Shown piece after piece: positions 23,618 through 34,982 of a stretch of 64,000 nucleotides of DNA. The DNA lies in the NCBI GenBank assembly GCA_035772785.1, contig JAOCPU010000007.1, positions 428,501 through 492,500 of the forward strand, read 5' to 3'. Source of the DNA: Phlebiopsis flavidoalba. Taxonomy: Eukaryota > Basidiomycota > Agaricomycetes > Polyporales > Phanerochaetaceae. Each line of letters opens with the position of its first letter. The first letter of the stretch is position 1. A program made the translations under genes and the position numbers. The notes beneath the pieces were generated by a model that was given only the letters and a program-made list of their open reading frames with translations, searched no databases and had not been told where the DNA came from.

Positions 23618-24602
23618 GGGCTGCGCGATGGTGAAAGGTACGTTCGGGGGTCTTCACGCCTGAGAGGTAGGGTGATTGGAAGCGGTTGCCGCCTGGACAA
23701 CAAGGTTCCGGGAGGGGGGATCGGGGGGCGAGACAGCCTGAATAACCCAAGTTGCCTCGTCTTGCAGCTGGCCGACGAACAATCCAATGTCCTGCAAAAA
23801 AAGCGAACGTGCCTCGTGTCAGCAAAGCGCACCTGCAGGTGCCCATCCTGGAGCCATCGCGGGGGGCGCAGCGGGATAGGCACTCACTAGTCGAAGCCAC
23901 GCTCGCTAGCGTCACGCACGAAAGGCGTCGCGATGGAAAGAAGGAAAAAACAAGGGGGCGGGGGGACGGCAAGGCGCACGACGAGCGGGCCCTGGTGCAC
24001 GTTATCGGGAGGCGGTCGAGGATCGCCTCTGCAGGCATCGGCGCGGCATTCGACCAACCCGGATCTATATACCGCGTTGCTGATGCGTGACGCGTCAAGG
24101 AACTTTCCCTCTCGCCACGTTCCCTGCGGGAGCTCAATTTGCGAGGGCACAAACAGCGCCTTTCAGATTCCATCTAATTACCCCAGTCTAGACACCCTCA
24201 ACACGTCTTTTCACCACCACAATGATCATCCACTACATTCAACTCCTATAATAAATGAAGCGAAAGAAAGAAAACCCGAGTGCGAATCGCTTAAATACGT
24301 GAAAGAGTCGTGCTGATGATGATGTGCGTATGTACCGAGTCCGTATGTGCGTGAAACAAGTCAAAAAAATGCAAGTATGCCACAGGCCTGAATTAATAGC
24401 GACACGGCCTCAGGCGTGGCCAATCGTCAAGGAGTCGGTGGCAGTCGGCTTGAGCAAGAAAGAAACAGCGTCCATGAGCCCCCGACTGCGGGACCAGCAG
24501 CACTCGACGATCTCCATGAACCCGGCCGGCTTCGGACAAGGCGGAAGCCACGAGTTTGTTTTTGGGTGCGTTCGCGTGCGCACGGCGACGACGTCAGGCC
24601 GC
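23618..24602. other. Spacer between coiled-coil gene and bestrophin gene
   Basis: Upstream region of the coiled-coil gene and 3' flank of the bestrophin gene, both on minus. A small 5' coding exon of the coiled-coil gene could lie at 23.62-23.88 kb. Nothing else is recognised. Confidence 0.35.
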
Positions 24603-26797
24603 CTACTCCTTGCGCGTCATCTCGTCGACGTCGTTCCAGCTCCGGAGCAGCGTCTTGCGGATGTGGTGCATGCCCGTGTCGGGCCCGTGGTACGAATGCG
24701 CGACGTCGTCGAGCATCTCGCGCGCGTTGCGCCGGTCGCCCGGCGCGAACGGCTGGTTCCACTGCGTGAAGATGTACGACTCGGGATCGGGCGTCGTGTG
24801 CTGTGTCACAGACAGAGGTTAGCCAGCGGTTCTTCCGGTAGCGGGACGATGTACGTACAGCAGTGACCTCGTGGAGCTCACGCTGTATGGCGAGGCACAG
24901 AACAGATCCAAATCTGCACAAGTCAAGGTCAGCGCTGCGGGCACAGAGGGAGGGAGAGCAAGCGGACGTACCGAGATCGTTCAAATCGTAATTGAATGGG
25001 GTTCTCACTGATCACATCAACATGCGGTAAGCTGCTGTTCGAAGCAAGTCAGATGGCGATTAAAGCTCACATTTCTTGTCCAATCTCGAGGAAACCGCAG
25101 AGCAAGAACGATGCGAAGGCGGTGGCTCTACTCACACGATCAGCGAAAGACAGAAATCGGATTGTCGTGAAACTCACGGAATAGTCAACCACTTGAAGGC
25201 GCTGTAGATTTGGAACTGCAAGACGACCGTTAGTGATCAGAAAGCTGTCAAATAGAAACCTGTTCGTACGGGAAGGAAGAAAAGATACAGCCTGCGAACA
25301 TCTTAGCAACGCACGGACATCCAGAAACTTCGAGATGGTGCTCACCACAGGGAAATTCGCAGGTGAGCCTGGTACGCAAATGGAAGCGGGAGTGTTCTTG
25401 ATGCGTTCCAGGTTGACGACAGTGTCTTGCAGGACCGTGATCGCATTGTTCATCGCGGTTGCGGATGCAGGTGTGAGCAGGCCCTGGCGCATGAGCGAAG
25501 CAAAGTACGTCGTCAAGAACAGCGCGATCTCGACGGGGACGTTCGAGTCCGCCGCCTCGGGCTTGATGCGCTTGCCGGTGAATGTCCGGCCGCGCGACGA
25601 CATAGGCTCCGTCGCGTGCGACGTGACCTCACGCAGGCGTCGCGAGAACGGCTTGATAATCGGCTTGAAGATGCGCAGGAAGCCAAAGTAGTCGTACAAG
25701 CTCGTCGTCGGGGGGCTGCGTGCAGGCAGGAGCGGACGTTCGCTGGGCAGCACGGGCAACGCCATTTCGGGGTCGAATGTCTTTGCACGCTTTGGTGCAC
25801 GCTTGCCGACTGAGTTGAACCACGTGCTGTCCTTTGTCGCCTACTCTCGCTGCTGCCCCGTGGGTTAATGGCGACGAGTTGCTACGCAGCATCGTCGTCG
25901 TTTGACTGCTTCAAGGTCTCGTGCCGTATGTTCTTGTGCGTGTCGTGGTCCATGTCAGACGCCTTCCAAAGCGGAAGCATGTCGTCTTCGCCTGCGTGGT
26001 CTATGTGTGTGCTGAATCGAGGAAGGAACGAGATGAGCGGGTAGGTAGAGGTCGGCATAGTAGACTTTCCTCCTTCGCCACGAAGCATATGCTAAATTCG
26101 ATTTCTGGGTAAGTACTGCAGCGCGATGTACGGATGACGCCCGAGGTTTACCTTTTACCGAGACAGAATATGCTTGAACCTGTATAATCACATCTGAGTA
26201 TCACAGAAGCACTGAGATCAAAATAGCTCGCACCAAGTTGATCATACTCTTCTTCTCTATCACAACCTGTAGCATGGGCTTCTTTTCGCCGGTGGCCTTG
26301 TCTGTGCGCTCAAAAAGGCACATGAATCCAAATCTGGCAGGATCGTCGTGTCAAACTCTAACGTTCAGTAAATGAAGTAATGGAAGACGCACCACTTGGG
26401 CAAGATTCCTTGACGCAATTTGGATGTTCGTCCACAGCTTACGACCCTCCGAAAACCTGGAGGACTACGTGAGCGGCCCATCAATCTCGCTCTGATGATT
26501 AGTTGGTACACACCGTGAGTATGCGGTCGATGTTCGGAACGATATAACCAAACCGAGCACCGTACCAAGTACGGTGAGCATTTGATTTGATATCGCGAGG
26601 GAGTGGTCGTCAGCTCGGAGACAAGCGTAACCACTAGACTTCCCGTGAATAAAGAAAGGCGCTAGAGCGTACGGGTGACTCACTCGTGGCTACTAGGCAG
26701 AAAAACATGACTTCAGGCCAAATGTCATTAATGACAGTTGCCTTTGAACTTCTTGTAAAAAGTGCCCGCCGGCGAAGAGCGGGTTGGCGGCGACCAT
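24603..26797 (-). CDS. Bestrophin-like anion channel (UPF0187 family)
   Basis: Multi-pass membrane protein of the bestrophin/UPF0187 family, expected to pass chloride or other anions. ATG at 26797 starts MVAANPLFAGG. The family hallmarks appear in order: INDIWPEVMFFCLVA (first span, about 26.72 kb), ISNQMLTVLGTVLGLVISFR followed by TSTAYSR (about 26.55 kb), QVQAYSVSVK and YYADLYPLISFLPRFST (about 26.15-26.0 kb), YDYFGFLRIFKPI (about 25.69 kb), RQGLLTPA (about 25.48 kb), the FNYDLNDL motif after a helix (about 24.99 kb), QRELHE, and WNQPFAPGDRRNAREM near the C terminus. The protein ends VDEMTRKE at 24603. At least two single-base insertions break exon 1 (near 26.77 and 26.75 kb). Eight or more short introns are implied. 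Confidence 0.85.
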
Positions 26798-28988
26798 GGT
26801 GGTGGATTCGTGTGATGATGCTTGGGAGGGGACCTGCTTGGTCAACACGACCCGCACGTTGTAAACAAAAAAAAAAGGGATAAAAGGAAATGGCTAGGGA
26901 CAGAGGGCAGAAAGGAACGCAAGCACCCGGGGGCGAGAGACCATGGGGCCGTGGTGTTTCTTTTATGTGAGCAGGTCGTCCTCCTCCTTTAGCGCCACCA
27001 AGGCCCAGCGTGTGATCGTGGATATCAGGGCGTGTTTGTTCCCATCCCCGCAAAGTCGAGGCCTCACTCCTCAGCCGTGTCACCTCGAAACGATAGGCAA
27101 ACACCGAGGTGGGCCTGTGCAACAACTCCCACCACATTTGCTTTCAACGCAATGGCCATAAACTATCCTCACCAAGTCTCTCACGACGCGGGCTCGCCAC
27201 ATGCAAACTGGGAGAATGTAACCTCTGGGGTGGAACCGTGGCGCCCGGTGGAAAAAGGTCGCTTCGCCAAGTCGTCACTCCGAGGCGGTGTTGAATAGAC
27301 CCCGTGAAACTCGCTGCCTGTGGTGGGTGGAATACACCCTACAATCGCTGTCACAGCTCACAATGCCTACAAGTAAGTGCGGAAACATGACGCAAAAACC
27401 GAGGCGCAAACACACAGGGTCGAGACCCGCCTACTGCGCCCGACTGCACGTGACTGATCCCTCCGCTGCGCATTTTTTAGCTTTTATACGGTGAATATAT
27501 CTGTCGGGGTCCTTCCTAAAATCCGGACGACGCAATTCAGTCCTCGTTCGATTTGGCGGGACGCTCGCTGTCATACCAGAGGCTCTGGCGCAAGCCAAAT
27601 CACGGTCATGAGGATCCAAGCTCGCCTCGCCGAAGGCGGCCACATTAAGTCACTCACACTTGGCCGTCTCCCGGGCGCTGCAGAACAACGGAGCTCAGCG
27701 CGTCCGAGGTTATTTTACGGCAACAGCGGGCGCACAGTCCAAGTCAATGGCCACTCTCGTCTAGGCAATTTGCTCTGGATGAGTCTAGATGAATTCCGTC
27801 GTCAAGATGAGCCGCCTTCTGTCTTCATTTCGTACTACTGCTTTTGGAAGACGCACTTTCCTAGAAAGATGTCGGCGTGATAATTCTGTCCGATGTATCT
27901 ATTACTGTGGTAAGCCCTTCATCTGACGAGTAAGTGTTGCATCTCAAAACTGATAGACACCGCATAATAGACCAATTCTGCTATGGGCGCATTCAGGTCA
28001 ACGCCTTGGAATGATAGCCACAATTCTTTCTAGGCGTTGCTTCTACCAGCTAAAGTGCTAGATGGCATTTCAGTGCCACAATTGGTACCGTCATAAGATG
28101 CGCTCTACATCCGAGTATATTGTCGGTGACGTTTCGAGTGACTGATTGATACTGATGCTCACGAATCTGCCTTCAGGGATGTAGATATTCAATCCGTGAT
28201 ATCTCGTTTCATCCAAACGCTTTTACACCGCTGTTCATGTTGCTTCAATGCATCAGTGATGGCGAAACCCGAGTCTCTCATAACTGGCTCTCACTTTCGT
28301 TCAGGATTTAGGCGTGCACACTAACCACATCTGACCAGGTGGATTGAGTTTCGTCGCGATCGGGAGCCTGAGGTGGCAAGGTTCGAACACTGTTTGCTAC
28401 ATGTCTCTCGTTGGCGTGGCATAATGGAAAGGTTAGAGATCCTTGTTTACTGCGCTGCACATACCATTCAGAATTCAGAGGCGTGCGATACTCGCAGCAT
28501 AGGCAGAAGCAGTCGTTGGATCAATGGGCCGCTGAAGGGATGACGTCATCGGTCCCCGCGCTATAGCTACCGGGTCTGCCAATGTTGTCTGGCGTTTTCG
28601 CTTGGTTTTCGCTATTCATAGTACGTGGGCCTAGGAGAGTTTGTGGTCTGTATGTACGCGGTAAATGTCATAAGCAGTCCAAGTGAGTGTATCCAGTGTT
28701 CTACTGAGACCAATCTGCTAAGGATATTACATTTACAAAAGGGGACAGCGTCAGAGCCGGTCAGCGTGACCTCCTCTGTGAGAAGGTCGCGACACATGGG
28801 CGCAGTCCTCAATAGAAGAAGGACATGACGACATTCGGAAATCCCTTTCAACCATCCTGGTGAGAATCTATGAAGTATGGCGACAACAGATCAACACCTT
28901 GTTCAGCTCGCTCTTCGCCTGCGATCAGACCTAATTCGCGATTCCAGTGGGTGGCCGCGTGTGCGTCGCATTCTTCCTCTCGCCCACC
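26798..28988. other. Large intergenic region with a possible small gene
   Basis: At about 27,363 an ATG (MPT) is followed by a good donor gtaagt and, about 105 bases on, a T-rich acceptor at 27,480. The next frame stays open to 27,880 (ISVGVLPKIRTTQFSPRSIW onwards). No family is recognised, and alternative frames also look plausible (IPEALAQAKSRS). 27.9-28.9 kb is AT-richer and shows no exon chain. Confidence 0.3.
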
Positions 28989-30332
28989 ATGTCAGACATA
29001 AAGAACTACTTCGTCTTCCGCCATCAGCCATTGAAGGCCCTCTACATTGCTTACACTTTCCTCACTCTTGTCTTTATACGACTTCCTTGGTGGAACCGCC
29101 CTTTCACTGATACCGTGGCTTCGGCCACGCACGAGCTGGACGATACGCCGCACCCTTCTCGTGAAGACTCTCCAGGTGGCCGTTCCAGCTATTTTCAACA
29201 CCGGATCCTTTGACAAGGTGCGCGTCGACCCACACATATTCATACACACGGAGGATGCGGTAGGCCTAGTATGGCTAGACGCCGCGCCAGACTTGGTCGT
29301 CGGCGAGATCAAGAAATATGCGAAGATCAATAAGGTGTCGGCGGCGCAGGTCCCTGTGTATTGGTACGGAAGCAGAGACAACCCTTACGGGTCTTGCTGG
29401 CCAAAAGGCTCTCCCTGATGAGAAAGTCATCTTGAACTTTCACTGTGAGTCTTTTTCGAATTTCTCATCGTACCGTATGTCGATATCCTTCCTTCTTCTA
29501 GCAGGCGGCTGGGTGGTACGTGATAGGATGGCTTCCCGTGAGTCTTACTCTCAAAACGCTTTATAGATCGGCGATGCCGCACCCACAGGCCTCAGTGCTG
29601 GCTACTGTAAGACGTTCCTCGAACGCTACGAGCAGTTCAGCCGCTTGCTCAATGTCGAATACCGCCTTTCCCAAGGCCCTCCCTTCCTTATCGAGAACCC
29701 CTTCCCTGCGGGCCCTCATCGACGCCGTGACAGCATACAACTACCTCGTGCACGAGCTCGATTTCGAACCCCGCAACATCCTCGTCATGGGCGACTCGGC
29801 GGGCGGCCACCTCGCTTTTCCCAAGCCTTGCGCGCTACCTCGCATCAGGGACTGGTGCCCAACCTTACGGTGCCCGGCGGCCTGCTGCTGCATCCTCGTC
29901 CCCAGGGATGGACTGGGAGTGTCCAATAGGGGCAAGCACTCGTCCTTCGTCCGTAACGCGCCCCACGGATTGGGTAGGAGGCCTTCCTGCTCGGGTATTG
30001 CGCGCGAGCCATTCTAGGCCGTTGGATGCCCCGCACAGCTAGGCAGAGGTTAACCCATGGATATCTGCGGGCAGTCTGAGCCTGCCGAGGGCGGAGGGCC
30101 TCTACCGAGGAGTTTCCCGCCGACGCTGTTCTTTGCCGGTGGCAGAAGAGAGACAACAATCGATTGTATGAAGGTTGCAGCCAGACGTGTGGCCGATGAT
30201 GCCGGAGAGGAAAAGGTGGAGTTCATCGAGCAGAAAGATGCCACCCCATATTATTCTTGGGCTGCCATGGCACGAAAGGAAAAGGAAGAGGGTTACCAGC
30301 TCATTCATGAATGGGTTGACAGACTGTTTTGA
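28989..30332 (+). CDS. Alpha/beta-hydrolase fold esterase/lipase (HSL-like), membrane-anchored
   Basis: Predicted carboxylic ester hydrolase of the abhydrolase-3 (hormone-sensitive lipase) group. ATG at 28989 starts MSDIKNYFVFRH. A hydrophobic stretch YIAYTFLTLVFIRLPWW follows, a likely membrane anchor. The oxyanion-loop region reads VILNFH then GGWVV across an intron (about 29,437-29,515). The nucleophile elbow is NILVMGDSAGGHL, with Ser at 29,796-29,798. The late part reads TLFFAGGRRETTIDCMKVAA. The acid/His end appears in a shifted frame as HIILGLPWHE (about 30,240), then returns to LIHEWVDRLF with stop at 30,332. Frame changes fall near 29.13, 29.82, 30.06 and 30.24 kb. Substrate unknown. 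It converges on the GST gene, leaving 120 bases. Confidence 0.8.
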
Positions 30333-30452
30333 ATCAACGGATGGAAAGAGGCTGATCCGCAACTAGTGATGATCTTTCGTTGAAGGTACTATAGTACAGG
30401 TTCTCTTTCGGTTGGCTCGTTATTGATAGCGACTCAGATCTCCGTTCCATTT

Positions 30453-31628
30453 TCAAGGTAGTCCTCTGCCAGAATTGATAGCATTAGCAACTTGACTGGT
30501 GTTCGGTCGATTGTAGGCGTATCTGAATGAATCGCTTAGTTTCAGTGTTGGTATGGCCAATCAGAGAGCGACCACTATCACCTTTCGTAACTTTTCGCGA
30601 TACAGCTCATTCGGTGCTGCATGTACTCTTGAATGCGGGGTGATTGAAAAGACGATGGATGTAAGCCTCAAACTTGTCCCCCTTTAGACACGGCAACGTG
30701 AAGCCGCGATAGTGCACCAATACGTTCGTAGCACGGAAAATCCCTAGAATTCCATCAATCTGGCTACTGGATATTATGATCAGCATTGGTGCTCACAGGG
30801 TGCAGCCAGGATATCGGCTTAGACATGAGCTTTTACCGCCCGTCCACAGCCTTACGCTCGTGTGTCGATGTCTCTTCTGCCGTTCTCTCGAACAGCCTGA
30901 CAAGAGCTTCGATTGCATCTACGAACTCTTTTGCGCCTTCTATCTGCTTATCTGAATATTATGTTGCAAAATTGAGAACCAAAGGCTGAGCAAGTTGTAG
31001 GGCGAACCTGGTCGTCTTAGGGCTTGTAAATAACGGTAGAAAGCTGGGACGAGGTACGATTTGACATGGTCGGCTTGTAAGCGAATCAAGCCTCGAGCAT
31101 CTGTGAAATGAAGCTTGGAATCAGCGGGTAATACTAGTACGGTGTCTATGCTGACATGGATCGGAGATCGGGGGTAGCAGGCTGTTTCCGGCCATTGTGT
31201 GTCGACCCCAACTATGATGCCACATTTCATGAGGACATTTTGACTCAATGTATAAGCGACGTACTCTTGTATATATTCCAGGATCACATGTACTTTCGTT
31301 CAGGGGACCGCGGACGATTGTCAGAACGAAACTTCAGCGCCGGAACAAGCCCTTCGGTGAGACTTCCAGTAGTTCTGCGGGCTTCTTGTACGGATCGACC
31401 TCATCTAGAGCGATGTTAGGCGATGGGGGATTTTATCGGAGACGACAGGATATTCGAAGAAATGAGCGTACAGTACTAATCCGTGATCAGCTCGGAAAGC
31501 ACGGTTAAGACGACATAACATACCTGATAGCTCATACCAGTATACTCAAGGGCACACCCAAACGCGCTGGACGAATGGACAGAAGCAGCCACCAAATAAA
31601 GTTGCTTCTGCAGCGTCGCTGTGGACAT
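30453..31628 (-). CDS. Glutathione S-transferase with catalytic cysteine (omega-like)
   Basis: Cytosolic GST-like thiol transferase. ATG at 31628 starts MSTATLQKQL. With a frame change the active-site motif reads CPFVQRVW, then CLEYTGMSYQ before an intron. The thioredoxin-fold part continues EVDPYKKPAELLEVSPKGLV and PALKF (about 31,420-31,340), then ILEYIQEYV. The helical C-terminal domain reads RLQADHVKSYLVPAFYRYL (about 31,080-31,020), FRATNVLVHYRGFTLP (about 30,740-30,690), FEAYIHRLFNHPAFKSTCS and, in a last exon, AYNRPNTSQVANAINSGRG, with the stop at 30,455-30,453. The CPF motif favours the omega/lambda-type Cys classes rather than Ser or Tyr GSTs. Frame changes lie in exon 1 and near 30.62 kb. 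It sits between a hydrolase and fimbrin. Confidence 0.8.
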
Positions 31629-31984
31629 TAGCGGTGTTCAGTGCATCTCCAGTACACTGAAGATGATACGATTTTTCCTGTGTCACTTTTGTTCGACATG
31701 ATCGTTGCGTCGATAGCGGTTCGCTTGGGTGCCGTGCAAGGAGTGTAGTATAGGCTCCTTACTCTCACGGTGACGTCACATGTACTGTCGCAATATACCC
31801 CGCAAAGATCGCGAGTCTGCGTACCCTGCAAAATAGAATCAATACTACTCCCAAAAAATAGACCGAGTTGACTCGGTGAGCACGAAGTCATACAATGAAA
31901 GCTACTAGAGTACTACAACTTTGGGGTGTTATATTTCCGAATATTACGTATTACAAACAAATTACAAACCTACTTTCGAATTTC
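31629..31984. other. Intergenic, GST promoter and fimbrin 3' flank
   Basis: AT-richer spacer between two minus-strand genes. No coding signal is seen. The GST promoter must lie here. Confidence 0.45.
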
Positions 31985-34523
31985 CTACTTGTCGAACTGT
32001 GAAAGAATCACTGTGAGTAACGCCATGAGACTGCCTACGAAGGTCATTATCTGATAGCGGTATTAGACCTGGGTTCCTTGACAAGGGATGAATGGAGACA
32101 CGTACCAAACGAGGGCGAATGTCGACGATATCCTCGGGCACAAGTGAAGATCAACGCGTTCATCATATTACGGGCAATAGAGATAGCAAGTTTGGCTACA
32201 GGGACGATTTAGTCTATGGGGGAATCGCCGGTCGGGGTTTTTTTTTTTAAAGTGACTGTCGCTCTTACCGTTTGCCGTCTATTCCTCATAGTCCCCTGTC
32301 TCGCAACGTTGTTGACCAGGTTGGGATCGACGATTCCCGGTCGTAGCGCCTCCAAGAGATCGAGGAAGAACAGACCAGTGGTGAGGGATGGGTCTTTGAA
32401 AGAACGGATGGGTCGGGCGTCCAGGGCTTGCCCCTAAGCGTGGTTGTATTGGCCCTGAACGGTTGTGTTTGCCCATTTGAGGATCTCAGTGTCGCTGATT
32501 GGACGGCCTTGGACCACTCTTCGACGCCGTGCACTCAAACGTCTCGGGGAGCGTGGTGATGTTGCATCCTAGGATGAAGGTCGCATTAGCAGCGCCCATG
32601 GACGCCTTTGCGAGACGCACTTACCGCATCAGTTGCCACACCAGGTCCGAGCACAAGTGTTTTGTGCCATCGACGATGTCTGAGCTTGAACGAACCCGAC
32701 CAGATGCAGTACCATTATTCTTGCCAAGCTCGACGGCGTAGTTGCAGTTCTCGACCGCTTGAACCTCGACAGAGTAGACTGATTGGGAGTTACACCGATA
32801 TCTTCTTCCTCCTCTGCCATCCTCGGTGTACGACTGTACAGGCCGGCGCTGCGCCACCTTGGGCTTGTGACACGACGCCAGACAACGCTCCCCGGAAGGA
32901 TTTTGTTCAAACGCCTGCAAAGAGGGCCAAACCGTCGCGCAAAGTTCATGAACAGGTTGGAACACAGCGGGGTCGACGACCCCCCCGAGCGAGTTGAGCC
33001 AGAGAGTGAACACACGCGCGCTTCGCGCTCGCCTTCTGCGTCGAAGTCGTCCACAACGCCGTAGTCCTTGGCTTCTTGCTCGTCCAGGGGCTCGAGACCG
33101 GGGTAGTTGTTGAAAAGGTTCGCAACAAAAGCAAGATTCAGTCGAGGGTTGCCAGACACGAGCGAGGAAGGCGTCAAGTATTTCCGGCAGCCGATCTTGT
33201 CTGCATTTTGCAAGACCTACCGGCAAGATGAGACACGCTCGTCTGGACGTTCAAATGCCACACACCTGCTCTGCACGCGTCTTCAAGTCGCGGGTTTTGG
33301 AGGCGGGTGTCGCGCGAGCACACATCAGGGTTTCAGTTTAAGTTGCGTTCAACAAAACGGTTTTGTAGTTCTCGCCGTCGCTGGACATTCTCGGCTGAAG
33401 TTTGTTTACCCTGGGTTTACGAATGAGTATCTTGATGCGATATACGACCAATAAGGCCAGCTTACCTTCGCTTCCAACCTGCAGCCTTGAGATGGTAGTT
33501 GAACCACCGCAAAAGAATCTGGTCAGGTGTGAGGCCTGAGCAGGTCATCGATGGTTTCGCCCTCCTCGCACAGCCGGTACAACTTCAGGGTGAATCTTGA
33601 TGTCGACTTGCGCTCAAGCAATCCTCTCCGGATAATCTGGCCAGATGAGGCCGAGGATAAGATGTTCACGGCCCCTCTGCAATATCTGACGAGCCGATGT
33701 TTGACGACAGAGCACCCAATGGCCTTCGCGGATGTAATAACAATGTTATTGTTATCGGTCATTTGGGAAGGCATTGAGCGGTTTGTTGCGTGCCGTTGGC
33801 TTGTTGAGCACACGAGCATCGATGGTGTCTGGTACAGGAGTCGTTGATAAGCTTGCTGAGTAACAGACCGTCCTTGCACTCGTCGAAGATTTGCATGGGG
33901 TCGGTAGGGATGGGAAGGCGAGAGCTGACATCCGGGTCGCCATTCAAGAACCTATACAAAGTCTCTGAGCGTCGTGATGAGCACATTAGACCGACAAGCA
34001 CCACGTACAGCGTTGATGTGATTCGTGAACTCGGATCCCCCCCGTGCGGGTCCACTCTCTCCTCGTTGATGGTGTGCGCAATCGTTAGCATTGGAGCCCT
34101 GCACGGTGACCCGTTTGCACAGCTTTGGATGGCAGCGCTACCGCAGGTGCTTCTGCCTGAGCTTCACGTTGATGCTAGACATTGATCACTTTCAGACCCC
34201 CTGTCTTCAATCATATACTGTCATGACGCACCTCTACCCAATCCTCGAGCTCGACCTTTTCCACTGGCAATCAACACTAACGTGCTTCAGGGTCTCTCGT
34301 GCGCGGTCATAGAGACTCTCCGCTACCCTGCAGTGCATGCAGTTACACTCGTCTTTGTCAACCCGTCCCGGGGTGTCCATTGTCGATATAGCACTGCGTC
34401 CTCGTTTGCTTGTGTACTTGAATAAGACCCAGGGCGTTCACTCACTTGAAACGGTTGATGAGGTCAAATATTTCGTCTTGCGTGACCTCGGGAAACTTTT
34501 TTGCGTAAACGTAGGGCCTCCAT
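31985..34523 (-). CDS. SAC6: Fimbrin (plastin/Sac6 actin-bundling protein)
   Basis: Cytoplasmic actin-filament cross-linker. ATG at 34523 starts MEALRLRKK, and after one surplus A in a run of six it continues [16 protein letters not shown], the start of the N-terminal EF-hand region. [10 protein letters not shown] follows (about 34.3 kb). Calponin-homology domains follow: [20 protein letters not shown] and [14 protein letters not shown] (about 33.92 kb), [14 protein letters not shown] (about 33.75 kb), [16 protein letters not shown] (about 33.57 kb), [40 protein letters not shown] and FTLWLNSLG (about 33.2-33.0 kb), [12 protein letters not shown] (about 32.9 kb). The last domain ends [10 protein letters not shown] and a final exon [19 protein letters not shown], stop at 31,985. 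Four CH domains are implied, as in the family. Many exon-internal frame changes occur. Confidence 0.88.
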
Positions 34524-34982
34524 AACGAAATGAAGAGATGGTGTACGGCGGAAGGTGCAGGGAGGGGGACTGTTGTATCGATGGTGACGTCTACCGCCTT
34601 CCATATTTGTACTCTAGGGTGATCGCGCTCTCCGCCCATCGGGCTGCGCGTGTGGCGGTGTGAGGACAAAACTGTTCCCGGAAAATACGCAGCATCCCTG
34701 CGCCGCACCGCCGTAGCAGGTCTTCGTACATGCCCAGAGGATCCAGCGCTGCTCGTACAGATCAAAAGCTTATGGGGAGATGTAGAGTGGAAGGACACAT
34801 TCGGTAGCGGTAGACGCAGTTCGAGCTACGTTGATTCATTCATTTCCGGGCACTCGTGTTAACAGCGTCGTCAGGTTATTTCCATTCCATCCATATTTTG
34901 TTGTACATCCGCGCACAGAATTGCTCGTCGGCACAGCATGAATCACCATATACCATATTGAAGGTAGTCGACCCGACGTGGA
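34524..34982. promoter_or_regulatory. Fimbrin upstream region
   Basis: About 460 bases between the amidase stop and the fimbrin ATG. No convincing exon. Pyrimidine-rich bases precede the fimbrin ATG on the minus strand. Confidence 0.4.
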
